Origin: Crambe crambe
Lineage: Eukaryota > Porifera > Demospongiae > Poecilosclerida > Crambeidae
NCBI GenBank assembly: GCA_963924555.1
Contig: OZ004595.1
Span: forward strand, 2,542,001 to 2,606,000
Direction of reading: 5' to 3'
Length of the DNA: 64,000 nt
The notes beneath the pieces are model-generated. The model did not search any database. It was not told where the DNA came from and saw nothing but the letters and a program-made list of their open reading frames with translations. Shown one piece after another: positions 1-11,139 of this stretch. The translations under genes were made by a program, and so were the position numbers. Position 1 is the first letter of the stretch. Each line of letters opens with the position of its first letter.

Positions 1-220
1 AGAAGGGTGGAAATGGGATCAATCTTTGTTCTGTATATCCAACCAACGATCCCTACATATACGTTGGGTAGCTTCAGATTATAGTGTAGTAATGTATGTA
101 TATGTAGGGATTGTTGGCTGGATATACAGAACAAAGATTGATCCCTTCTTGTTTCCTTACTTTTTTGAGCAGTGGTCATCCCTACATCTTTTTTCATTTC
201 AAGAAATGATTTTTCCCTTA
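1..220. mobile_element. Palindromic MITE, cut by window edge
   Basis: An inverted repeat whose two halves contain GTTCTGTATATCCA and its complement, ending in TTTTTCCCTTA. Two fuller copies of the same palindrome occur at 22631-22912 and 26550-26851, which identifies it as a mobile family rather than a chance hairpin. No coding capacity is apparent. Confidence 0.75.
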
Positions 221-227
221 TTCTATA

Positions 228-1250
228 TTTAGTGTAGTAAATTTAGATTTCTTTCGTGGTGTGTATCCTAGCTTCTGTCTCCATCCACAATTGAATATTA
301 TCCACATTCTTTTTCTGGACTATATAGTAGCCTTGTTAATCTTCATCACTTATGTATGACAGAAATTATCATTGCCTCAAATTGGCATGGAAGCCTTTCA
401 AGTATCTTCTCACATATTACCAAAGGCAGTGGAATATACGAATGTCCCTCATCGAAATATTCGCCACTTTCATCCTGCTTTCCAGCACTAAGATACTATC
501 TGTTTCTTTTGTTTCACTATAGCCTATGATGAGATGAGGACAGAGATCAAGAAGAAATTCCTATTCTATGATGCCAATATTGAGTATTTTGGATATGATC
601 ATCTTCCATTTGCTGTGCTTGCATTATTGATTGGCTTTGTATTCGTGTTTCTCCCTTTCCTCTTACTAGTCCTCTACCCTTGTCGCTGCTTCCAGAGATG
701 TCTGAACTGCTTGGGGTGGAGATGCCAGGCACTACATATCTTCATGGATGCCTTCCAAGGTAGCTACAAGATAGAGCCTTATGACCTGAGGTACTTCTCA
801 GCATTCTACCTCCTTTTGCGTTTCTTATTCCTTATAATAACTGAACTCATGCTCTCTTTCTTTGTGATTCCCACACTAGCTTTCACTATGCTATTAAGTG
901 CTTTTATATTTATAATATTTCAGCCATACAAGAAAACTTCTCAGAACAGGTTGGATATTACTTTCATGCTTTTGGTCACATTATTTTCGTGGCATTCACA
1001 GCTGAGATATTAGCCTCATACCTTGATACTTGCTGGCTAGCTGCAGCAGGAGCTCTTTTGATTGTTTCCGTAACGCTTATCATCCTCTACCTCATTTTAA
1101 TGTTTGCTTGGCTTATATTCCATCGAATACTTAAAAAGGTATTCCTGAAGATAATGAATTGTAGATCATCAGATTATCGGCAAGATCCTTCGAAGCATTA
1201 GAGAGAAGCGAGAGGCAAATCATTTCACTACATTACCCTCCTCTGCTGAG
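228..1250 (+). pseudogene. Broken C-terminal half of a multi-membrane protein gene
   Basis: Corresponds to the second half of the copy at 18079-19814, from the segment read there as VNLDFFRGVYPSF to the C-terminus. Motifs such as MDAFQGSYKIEPYDLRYFSA (near 745-815) are well kept, and several hydrophobic membrane segments are visible. The reading frame changes near 960-1010 and elsewhere, and the N-terminal half is absent here. The family has at least four damaged copies in this window and one intact relative at 11140-14748. Function unknown; it looks like a relic of a duplicated membrane protein. Orientation is opposite to the copy at 2817-4568, with which it forms an imperfect inverted pair. 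Confidence 0.75.
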
Positions 1251-1627
1251 ATCATAATAGCTTTTAATAAGCCAAAAATGCTTGTAGCAGATCATATCAG
1301 TGCATATGCATGATACTTCACCTAACGATGTAAATATTCTAGCTGTTGTAAATTATTTAGTTGTTTAGTTCGATTTCTACTTATCTCATTATTCTTTCCT
1401 TTACTTCAGTGTTTATCACCTTTTTTGATGTAGCTAATGCAGATAGAGATGAATATTCATCATAATTTTTTTATGTGTTAGCTAGCTAATGTCATTATGT
1501 GTTATTTTTGTCATGGCCACATTATCATGATCATTGACATTGTGCACCTATAGGACTATACAAGATTTAAATATATTGGGACTTACATGTAGTGCTGTAG
1601 CATATAATATATATTATAACTAGCTAT

Positions 1628-2045
1628 AAAATGTGTCATTGCTACCACTGACAATCTTTTATTTCCTTGTGGTGATTCTGAGGGTCAGTGATGAACCAAG
1701 TCATCTCAATGGGATCGTATTTGCATTGCAGTACTTATTATCACCACTCATGCAACGAATATTTGATGGTACAGCTAGTGCTAGTACTTTTTCTTGTATC
1801 TATAATAATATTATAGTCTATAAAAATTGGTGTCATAAATTTAGATTTCTTGGTGTGTTACTATCTAGCTTAATTCCGCAACTGAATCTTTCTTTTTTAT
1901 ATCTTTCACTATAGCCTGGGGTCAGAGATCAAGAAGAAATTCCTTTGCTATGATGCTTATATTGAGTATTTTGGACATGATCATCTTTCATTTACTGTAT
2001 AATTACCTTAAAATCCACGCTTGCTACTGTATTTATTGGGACCAT
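1628..2045 (+). pseudogene. Scrambled middle and N-terminal pieces of the same membrane family
   Basis: 1633-1915 reads as the membrane segment LPLTIFYFLVVILRVS followed by SHLNGIVFALQ, the middle of the family protein. About 1915-2000 skips ahead to an EIKKKF-like piece. About 1996-2045 then reads NYLKIHACYCIYWDH, which belongs near the N-terminus of intact-like copies. The order of pieces is therefore not colinear with the other copies, so this is a rearranged relic, not a gene. Confidence 0.65.
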
Positions 2046-2816
2046 CCATGTGGTGGTGCCTTGTTTTTTGGGGGGAAGTGGGGACTCAAATCTATAATTG
2101 CAATAATTATTTTTGGCCACATAATTATGCAAAACATTTATGCAAACTTAAAACTGTTTACAATGACTGCAATTATTACTGCATTCACATGAATGACAGT
2201 AGCTATTCTGTGATACACGTGTACATTACATATACATAAATTATTATCACTTTACATGATTTCAAAATTATTTTCCATAATTCATGTGCATAGCTATAGC
2301 TACACAGAGAATATTTCGGATATCAGATCACAAAAACCTGGAACCATGACTAGCTATTTAAATGTCTAAAATGTCCAGGTACCCAAGTTAACAAACCCTT
2401 GCTGCCATGCCAAGAAACTAATCAACCCTTCACTGCATGTGCATGACCATGGATGTAGAAATTATTACCCTGCGCATGCACGTGCAGCAAGGGGTTATAA
2501 AGTGGTGTATGTCTCCCCCCCCCCAAATTTTAAGAATCAGCAAAACTACACATTCAACTAGCTAGCTCTTAAATAACACTATATCAGAACTGCAAGCAAA
2601 ACCAGCTCAATTCTTATTAATAATTCATTCATACTACAAATATGGTATGCATGCATAATTTGTGTGAAATATAATATGAAATCTCTGATTATACAATCAA
2701 GTTTACTAGTCACAACATATTCAGGAGAATAAGTTAAAAAATAAGCTCAACCAGCTATAATATTTGTTACAATCTGCTAAGTAATAATTGTACATGTGCT
2801 TTCTCTAACTACATAA
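2046..2816. other. Intergenic, one imperfect hairpin
   Basis: No gene is supported. About 2392-2498 forms an imperfect inverted repeat (AACCCTTGCTGC against GCAGCAAGGGGTT), probably a small MITE. The rest is AT-rich with AGCTAGCT strings. Confidence 0.4.
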
Positions 2817-4568
2817 TTACTTGTAACTCAGCAGAGGAGGATAATTACGTATTTCTCCCTCGCTTCTCTCAAATGTTTCAAAGGATCTTGCCAACGAACT
2901 TGATGATCCACGATTCATTATCTTCAGGAATAACTTTTTAAGTATTCGATGGAATGTAAACCAAGCAAACATTGAAATGAGGTAGAGGAAGATAAGTATC
3001 ATGGAAATAATTGCAAGAATTCCTGCTGAGGTTACCCAATGCCTATCAAGGTAGAAGGCTAGTATTTCAGTTGTGTATATCAAAAAAAATAATGCAACTA
3101 AAAGCATAAAAATAATATCCGACCTGTTTTGAGAACTTTACTTGTACGGCTGAAATATTGCGAATACAAGAGCACTAAGTAGCATAGTGATAGCTCGCAT
3201 GGGTGCAGAAAAGAAGGAGGGCAAAAGTTCAACTATTATAGCTAAGGAATAAGAAACGCAAGAGGAGGTAAAATGCTGAGAAGTACCTAAGGTCATAGGG
3301 CTCTATTTTGTAGCTACCTTGGAAGGCATCCATGAAGATATGTAATGCCTGGCATCTCCACCCCAAGAAGTTCAGACATCTCTGGAAGCAGTGACAAGGG
3401 TAGAGGACTAGTAGGAGGAAAGGGAGGAACACGAATACAAGGCCAATCAGTAATGCAAGCACAGCAAATGGAAGATAATCATGTCCAAAATACTCCATAT
3501 TGGCATCATACAATAGGAATTTCTTCTTGATCTCTGTCCCCATCTCATCATAGGCTATAGTGAAAGTCAGGAGATCAAAAGAAACTGATAATACCTTAGT
3601 GCTGGAAAGCAGGATGAAAGTGGCAAATGTTTCAATGAGGGACGTTCGTATGTTCCATTGCCTTTGGTAGCATCCTAGAAGATACTTGAATGGCTTCCAT
3701 GCCAATTTGAGGCAACGATAATTTCTGTCATACAATGTCAGTAACACATAAGTGATGAAGATTAAAATGAAAGGATACAAGGCTACTATATAGTCCAGAA
3801 AAAGAATGTGGATAATATTCAGTTGTGGATGGAGACAGAAGCTAGGATACACACCACGAAAGAAATCTAAATTTACTACACCAATTATTGATATGCTTAT
3901 TTTATAAGCACCAAAATATCTTTCCTAGATCTTGAGCCAGTGAATGTTCGTTGCATGAGTGGTGATGCTAAGCACTGTAATGCAAATACGATCCCATTGA
4001 GATGACTTGATGCAACACTGATCCTCAGAATCATCACTAGGAAATAAAAGACTGTCAGTGGTAGTAAAGCCACTGCAAAATACTGCAACCAGTTTTTGTA
4101 CCCATAGTCTGTGCACGGTACACAGATGGTGTATTGATACGAGTATGCTGCCAGCCCATATTGAGGTTTGCATCGACCACAGAAACGTCCTTCACGATGT
4201 GTATCTGCATATGAAGTTGATGGGCTGCATACAGCTTCATTAAACAATGTTCCATTCGATATGGAGTATCTCTCGATAGGATAGAATGGACTAGAACTTC
4301 GAGCATAAAAACATGATATTAAGCAACTTCCAACGGCAGATTTGTTAGTGTCCTGGTCCCAATAAATGCAGTAGCAAGCATGGATTTTAAGATAATTATT
4401 GTTTTCATCGCATTTCACAACTCCAATCTTGTCAACCCCACATGGATATTCACCAGTAGCATCAGGGATCCAAATTTTACGATTTACTTCCAAGTCAACA
4501 GAAGCATTGACAAGCACTAAACTGCATATTATCAAACTAAGTAAGTAGTCGATGAAAAGACATGCCAT
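2817..4568 (-). pseudogene. Multi-membrane protein, frame-damaged copy (F1)
   Basis: Starts at ATG 4568 with a signal peptide (MACLFIDYLLSLIICSLVLV), then a cysteine-rich ectodomain (HACYCIYWDQ, REGRFCGRCKPQYG, ICVPCTDYGYKNW), then hydrophobic segments continuing through 3852-3229 and 3107-2817. Against the copy at 18079-19814, about 60 nt near 3870-3935 has been replaced by unrelated sequence that ends the frame, and another frame change lies near 3190-3240. The end of the coding region (2817) aligns with that copy. A whole copy would be roughly 570-600 residues in one exon. The ectodomain motif G.FCG.CK.G and the membrane region are shared with the 11140-14748 protein. Role unknown; likely cell surface. 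It could still be transcribed. Confidence 0.7.
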
Positions 4569-5212
4569 TACACTGCAGTGTTGAACTATTAACTATCAGG
4601 TCTGCTGTTAAGATAATAGGATTTATCAGTGCATGGTACGTATTTATAGTATTGGAGAAAATAATTTTGGGAAACTTTCATAGATTAGCATCCAATTAGC
4701 TACGTAGTCATAAAGTAGTAAATAGCTAAGTACAGCTGAATTGTAGAGGGAAGGAGGAAGTAGTTAGCTTACCAATAATAGAAAATATGACTTAATTATG
4801 GCTACGTTAGCTCTCTTGGACTGCAATTGAATCAAGAATGGGGAGAATGTATCTGCAAATAAGGCTTATCTGAGAGTAGCTACATATGATAGTACTCCCT
4901 AAGTAGGGATGGCATGGATTTCCCCATTGGACTAGTAGTTAGCATCTTCTTTTATACTTCTCTCCTACTATCAGCAACTCCTAACTTGAAGCCAGAACAC
5001 CCTCAATGTGCTAGGACTCAAGTATGAGGAGCAGAAGACAAAGCAGTATCATTTTATAGCAACTTCTAAAATCGCCATTTTTCATCTGATCATCATCATC
5101 ACACAGGTAGCTAAAACATAGAAGATTCAGTTTTACATTAAAAGTCATCGATAGTACTGTAACAACCACAATAACCACACCCATAGCTATAAGCTAACTA
5201 TCCCTACTTCAC

Positions 5213-5245
<33 letters not shown>

Positions 5246-5336
5246 ATGAGGACAGATAATCAGAAATCAGAAATTGGTGTGGTTCTTGAGTTTGGTGATG
5301 GGTAAGGGGTGATTGATTCACTTGTTACTGGACCTT
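4569..5336. other. Intergenic, repeats and a C32 tract
   Basis: No gene seen. A run of 32 C lies at 5214-5245. The text around 4890-4925 (CTAAGTAGGGATGGCA) recurs near 20185, and 5275-5330 (TGAGTTTGGTGATGGGTA) recurs inside the foldback at 21847-22204. Both are therefore older repeat debris, into which the copia element later inserted. Confidence 0.45.
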
Positions 5337-5341
5337 TTTTG

Positions 5342-5557
5342 TGTTAAAGATATTGCACTCTCCACTCATTACATGCACCTAACACGTGGCTATGGATATA
5401 CGGACTCTAGAACATTCTAGAACATTCTATTCTATTGTATCATGATTCATGCGTGCAGTTTTGTCAGTCAGACACTTTTGATCCTTTTGTTAAAGTCATT
5501 ATTGTTGCTGTTGTCTTCGCGCATTGCTACCTGCTGTGCTATCCAACTCCGCCAATA
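5342..5557 (+). repeat. Left LTR of the copia element
   Basis: 216 bp, begins TGTTAAAGATATTGC and ends CTCCGCCAATA; pairs with 9540-9755 at a constant offset of 4198 bases. Contains a duplicated CTAGAACATT motif. Confidence 0.95.
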
Positions 5558-8500
5558 GGTTATGGGCTCAGGACGAAGATGGCAGAAGTGAAGACAACTG
5601 TCATTGTGCCACTGAAAGGAGCAAACTACTCGACGTGGAAGGTCCAATGCCGTATGGCCCTAGTACGTGATGGACTATGGGGGATAGTCTGTGGGACAGA
5701 GACTGCACCTGCAGAAGGTGAAGACGGTCGATCGAAGTTCCTCACCAGACGAGACCGTGCACTGGCTACTATTGTGTTAGCGGTTGATCCGTCGTTACTC
5801 TATTTGATAGGAGACCCAGAAGACCCCGTTGTTGTTTGGCAGAAACTACAAAATCAATTTCAAAAAAAAGACATGGGCCAATAAGTTAGCTCTTCGCCGC
5901 CGACTACACTCGCTACAGTTGAAGAATGGAGAATCAGTTCAAGTTCATGTAAAGACTATGACCGAGCTGTTTAATGAACTGGCTATAGTCGGAGATGCAA
6001 TCGGAGAAGAAGATCGAGTAGTGCACTTGTTAGCAAGTTTGCCTGACTCATTTAACACCCTTGTTACTGCTCTTGAAGCTAATGAAGATGTCCCCAAGAT
6101 GGAAGTTGTAACTGAAAGGCTACTACATTTCGAGAGGAAGCAGAAGGAAGCGTCAAGTTCTGACTCTGGGGAGAAGGCAATGTTTACGAAGCGACAATTC
6201 AAAGGTAAAGGTCCACAGTGTCACTACTGTAAGAAGTATGGGCACATCCAGAAAAACTGTATCGATCGCATCAAGGCCGAATCTAAGCAGGGGGGTCCCG
6301 AGATAACAAGAGGGAAGAAACCAAAGGCCAACAAAGTGGGACTGCTTACCTGTCATGTTCTTGGAGTGAGAACAGCTGATCATGATTGGATAATAGATTC
6401 AGGCGCTACCTGCCATATCTGCAATTCCAAAGAGCTATTTGAGGAGTTTCACCCTCTATCGAAGCCTCAAAAGGTTACCCTGGGTGATGGCCGCACCCTG
6501 GAAGCAATTGGAACAGGTGCTGTGGAAGTGAAACTGAAACTACCCAGTGAGAGGTCCAAGATCGGAAGACTGAGTGAAGTCCTATATGTTCCTACCCTGG
6601 CTTACAACCTTCTGAGTGTAGCCAAAGCTACTGAAGCTGGGAAGATGATTACGTTTGGCGAGACAGAAGGTGAAATCGTTGATGACCAAGGAGAAACCGT
6701 TGCTGTTGCATCAAAAGCAGGAAGTCTATACTACCTCAATTGTGAGCCGCTGGATAACCAATCGATCAACTCAGCCAGTCATCAAGCAAACGAGGATCTG
6801 TGGCACCGGAGATTTGGCCATCTGGGGGAGAGAAGTCTGTGTAGGCTGAAGAAAGATGGATTAGTTCACGGCTTTGACTATGATGTCTCAAAAGAGATCG
6901 ATTTTTGTGAGCCGTGCGTAAGTGGAAAAATTCATCGAAGTCCCTTCCCAAAAACTGGTCGAGAGAGAGCCAAGGAGCCGCTGGGGCTTGTCCACAGTGA
7001 TGTGTGCGGGAAAATCAGTTCACCGTCACTTGGTGGTGCCGAGTACTTCATCACATTTATTGACGACAAAACACACTATGTGTGGGTGTATGTGATCAAG
7101 CACAAGCATGAAGTGTTCCAGAAGTTTACAGAATGGAAGTCCTTGGTTGAAAAATCATCTGGCCACAAGGTGAAGAAGTTGCGAACCGATAACGGAGGTG
7201 AATACGTATCAACAGAATTCGAGAATTTTCTGAAGAAGGAAGGCATAGAGCATCAGTATACCATTCCTAAGACGCCAGAGCAAAACGGAGTCTCAGAAAG
7301 ATTTAATCGGACATTGATAGAGAAAGTTCGATCGATGCTTGCTGACTCAGAACTGCCACACAGTTTTTGGGCCGAAGCCTTGTCTACAGCAGCCTACCTG
7401 GTCAACCGAAGCCCTACAAAGACCCTCGATGACAAAACACCATTTGAAGCTTGGTACAGGAAGAAACCCAATGTCAATCACTTACGAGTGTTCGGGTGCC
7501 TGACATACATCCACATTCCAAAGGATGAGAGGAAGAAATTGGACCCCAAGGCAAAAAGGTGTATTTTCCTGGGGTATGGTACCTCGAGAAAAGGATATCG
7601 CCTCTACAACAGGAAGACATCGAGTATAACTCACAGTCGTGATATTATCTGCAATGAATCCTCAAAAGGATGGGAGTCCAAGGAAGAGAAACGGCTCATT
7701 GAAGTGGAGAATTTCACAGAGGAGCCAGAATCAGAAGTACCAGAATCAGAAGTACCAGAACCAGAACCAGAAGTACCAGAACCAGAAGTACCAGAACCAG
7801 AACCAGAACCAGAAGCATCCGAATCAGAAGGAGAACCTGAAGCTGATCCTGAAAGGATTGATCACATAAGTGAACCTGAAGTGGAAGACTCCACAGATGT
7901 TACAATTCCTCAAAGAACGTCTGCTAGAAGAACCCAAAAACCTGACTACTATGGCACTTGGGCATGCACAGTTGCTGAGCAGAAGGAACCACAGACAGTG
8001 GAGGAAGCTGTAAACTGTTTTGAGAAGGAGCACTGGAAAGCTGCAATGCAAAAGGAGATGGATTCTATTTACTCCAACGATGTGTGGGATCTCGTGGAGT
8101 TACCTGAAAACAGAAAGCCAGTTGGAAACAAATGGGTATTCAAGAAGAAAACCAAAGCAGATGGATCGATTGAACGATTCAAAGCTCGACTAGTCGCTCA
8201 GGGATTTTCACAAAAACAGGGTCTGGACTATGACGAAACCTTCAGTCCAGTCATCAGGTTTGAATCATTTCGGAGCCTGATTGCAATTGCTGCTCAAAAA
8301 CATCTCAAGCTTCATCAGATGGACATCACTGCAGCATTTCTAAATGGACACTTAGAAGAGGAAGTGTTCATGAAGCAACCGGAAGGATTTGCGGTGAAAG
8401 GGAAAGAACATCTAGTCTGCCGGTTAAAACAGAGTCTCTATGGCTTGAAGCAATCTTCCAGATGCTGGAATTCTACATTGGACGTTCATCTGAAGAGTAT

Positions 8501-9539
8501 GGGATATGTTCAGTCCACTAATGATCCATGCATTTATACAGGAGAGTCGTCCATCATTGGAGTCTATGTTGATGACTTCGTAATCGCAGCAGAAAGTTCG
8601 GAAAGAATTGAGCAAGTGAGAAGAGCGCTGTCACAGAAGTTTGACGTGAAAGATCTCGGAGAGCTACATTATTTCCTCGGAGTACAGGTTACTCAAGATC
8701 ATGAAAAAGGCACTGTCTGGATAGGTCAACCAACCTTTACTGAATCTATTCTCCAGAAGTATGGCATGAGTGAAGCGAAGCCAGCCAAGACTCCTGTTAG
8801 TGTCAACTCCAAGTTACTGAAGGCATCAGAAGAGAGTGAGCTTGTTAACCAAAACTTGTACCAGTCAGCAGTTGGAAGTCTGCTTTATCTGTCTACAAAA
8901 TCACGTCCTGACCTTGCATTTGCTGTTGGCAACGTTGCTCGCTACTGTTCTAAGCCAACCAAACTACACTGGATGGCAGTGAAACGGATATTTAGATATC
9001 TCAGAGGGACTACTCAGTTTGGACTGCTTTACTCCAAGGAAGCAAGAACAAATGCTCTGATTGGCTACTCTGATGCAGATTGGGCAGGGGACTGTAACGA
9101 CTACAAGTCTACCACTGGATACTTGTTTCAGATTGGTGGCACTGCAGTATCTTGGATGAGCAAGAAGCAATCATGTGTTGCTTTATCAACGGCAGAAGCC
9201 GAGTACATGGCTCTTTCAAGTGCAGCTCAGGAAGCCATTTGGATGCGAGAACTGAACTCTGACCTGGGAAATCCTCAATCTCAACCGACCCTAATATTTG
9301 AGGACAATCAGTCTGCTATAGCAATGGCTAAAAACCCTCAGTTCCATGGAAGATCAAAGCACATTAACATTAAGTTTCATTTTATTCGGGAGCAAGTCAG
9401 CAATGACAAGATTAGCCTTATGTATTGCCCCACTGAAGACATGCTAGCAGATTTATTGACCAAAGGAATTGGACCTGAGAAATTCGGAAAACTCAGAAAG
9501 CTATGTGGAATGTGTAATCAAGTGTCAAGTGAGAAGGAG

Positions 9540-9755
9540 TGTTAAAGATATTGCACTCTCCACTCATTACATGCACCTAACACGTGGCTATGGATATACG
9601 GACTCTAGAACATTCTAGAACATTCTATTCTATTGTATCATGATTCATGCGTGCAGTTTTGTCAGTCAGACACTTTTGATCCTTTTGTTAAAGTCATTAT
9701 TGTTGCTGTTGTCTTCGCGCATTGCTACCTGCTGTGCTATCCAACTCCGCCAATA
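9540..9755 (+). repeat. Right LTR of the copia element
   Basis: Same 216 bp as the left LTR, with no difference found by eye. The element's coding region ends just inside it. Confidence 0.95.
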
Positions 9756-9889
9756 TTTTGAGCCATCCTTGTCTTTTTTCTAGAATAGTCACCACATAGT
9801 GCTGATTTTCTTTTAGAACTAGCTATGCGGTTTGTGGTTGTCAGGCATCACCTGCTAACCGACAAACAGCATGTGATGAATTTTCAGGA

Positions 9890-10215
9890 GTGTTAATCTT
9901 TGCTTTATGCCTTTCAGTGGGTCTTAGTCATACAGATATGGTGAGTCTGAGATACCTATATGGGTACTGGTTCAGGGTGGTTATACTAGGATGGCCTGTG
10001 TCTACTGTTCATATATGGAATGTCTCTGGAACTAATCTTCAAAGAAGGATTGTTCTATCAAGTGATAGCGTTAGTGTCAATATTGTTATTGGACAGTTGA
10101 GCTACTCTGAGAGTAGAGAGCATGACCCAATTTGTAAGCTTGCTCACATTCACATCCTCTGTTGAACTCAATGGCTCCAACATAAGTCGTATCAATGTGA
10201 CTTGGTGGTGTTCAA
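9890..10215 (+). pseudogene. Fragment of an Ig-like receptor gene
   Basis: 10015-10135 reads WNVSGTNLQRRIVLSSDSV and then IGQLSYSESREHD, the C-terminal half of an Ig-type domain as found in sponge Ig/FN3 receptors (W..SG, then S..Y/D....). In another frame, 10160-10215 continues with SSVELNGSNISRINVTW-like text, as expected after such a domain. The frame shift between the two, and the lack of a cysteine where the domain would close, indicate a decayed fragment. No start or splice context was found. A complete but different Ig-FN3 gene lies at 55265-57858. Confidence 0.45.
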
Positions 10216-11139
10216 GAAGGAGTGGCAAGACTGACTGTTACTTACTCTAGCTATAGGTTCACCATGATGCTCTAGTCTCGCGGGCCCGACCCTTCAACAC
10301 ATTTAGACACATTGCTGGTGGAGAGTACATGATATCTACATATTATGTAGAAAAAACTTCACTTCTCAATCAAAGAAGAATTATATACATGTATAAGTCT
10401 TGAAATTTGCTATAGAGATAGTTCAATCATTACAGGAATTTGAAAGGGGGGGGGGGGGCACGATGCCCATGTGCACTGTAAGACCACTGCCAGAGTTCCA
10501 TTGAGGAATTTAATTTGAGGTAGAAGCTTGAAGGTAGGCTACACAGCATGCGAAGCACGCCATCTAGGAGGGCCCAGGGGTATGCTCCCCGGGAAAATAT
10601 TGAGTTTTCGATTCTCTTAGATTGCGTCTGTTTTTGAGAGGCAAAAACAGGATAGCTAAGTCTGTTATATGCCTCAGTAGTATCCTGCTAGCTAAATGAG
10701 AGGGGGTGCATCAGTCCCCCGGCCCCGGCCCCCTCCCTGTATCCACCCCTGGAACACATGACAGAAGTTTGGGGCAATTTCATTAAAGCATGTTTGAGAA
10801 ATTCCCCATTCAACTAAGCTACTTAAAAACGGGATATTCGATTTCTTCCAGGGACTGTCAAACCAAGAAAACTCACATAAGCAGTAGATAATAAAGTCCA
10901 AATCCAATAACTAAATATGCGGTTATACAAATGGACACAACTTATATAAACAATCAATGAATCAGTTAATGACATCACAGTTGTTTTTTTGTTGTTGTTT
11001 TTTTGAAAATCAATCAGTTCAGTTCCCATAACATAATGTGAGCATTTATATGGGAAAGATAACAACTATGCCAACAACAATAACACAACAGTAGGTATAT
11101 AATCCACTACAACTATTTTTATCATTCTTGCCTTCCAAA
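10216..11139. other. Intergenic with MITE termini
   Basis: TAGTCTCGCGGGCCCGACCC at 10273-10292 matches the terminal sequence of the element at 58567-61529, so a partial copy of that family probably ends here. A G run lies at about 10446-10458. 10690-10755 is GC-rich text ending near CCACCCCTG, again typical of a transposon end. No gene is supported. 11060-11139 is the upstream region of the next gene. Confidence 0.4.

Larger units (their letters stand above)
5337..9760 (+). mobile_element. Ty1/copia LTR retrotransposon, nearly whole and young
   Basis: Two 216-bp LTRs (5342-5557 and 9540-9755) look identical by eye and are flanked by a 5-bp target duplication TTTTG (5337-5341, 9756-9760). The primer site just after the left LTR (GGTTATGGGCTCAGG) matches the complement of the initiator-Met tRNA anticodon stem-loop, the half-tRNA priming known in Drosophila copia. 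A purine tract (about 9530-9539) precedes the right LTR. Coding parts in copia order: Gag from about 5579, CCHC zinc knuckle (about 6214-6260), protease DSGA (about 6398), HHCC and DDE integrase (about 6800-7600), an acidic PE-rich linker (about 7720-7860), reverse transcriptase with YVDD (about 8100-8800) and RNase H (about 9060-9500). It looks close to whole, with about one apparent break in the coding region. Identical LTRs imply a very recent insertion. Confidence 0.95.

Noticed and set aside
547-732. Small minus-strand frame MPGISTPSSSDISG, and its twin at 3345-3530
   Set aside because: The same antisense shadow appears in two copies of the membrane family, so it comes from the gene's codon pattern, not from a separate peptide.
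5945-8051. Minus-strand open frames inside the copia element
   Set aside because: Shadows of its coding strand with no recognisable domains.
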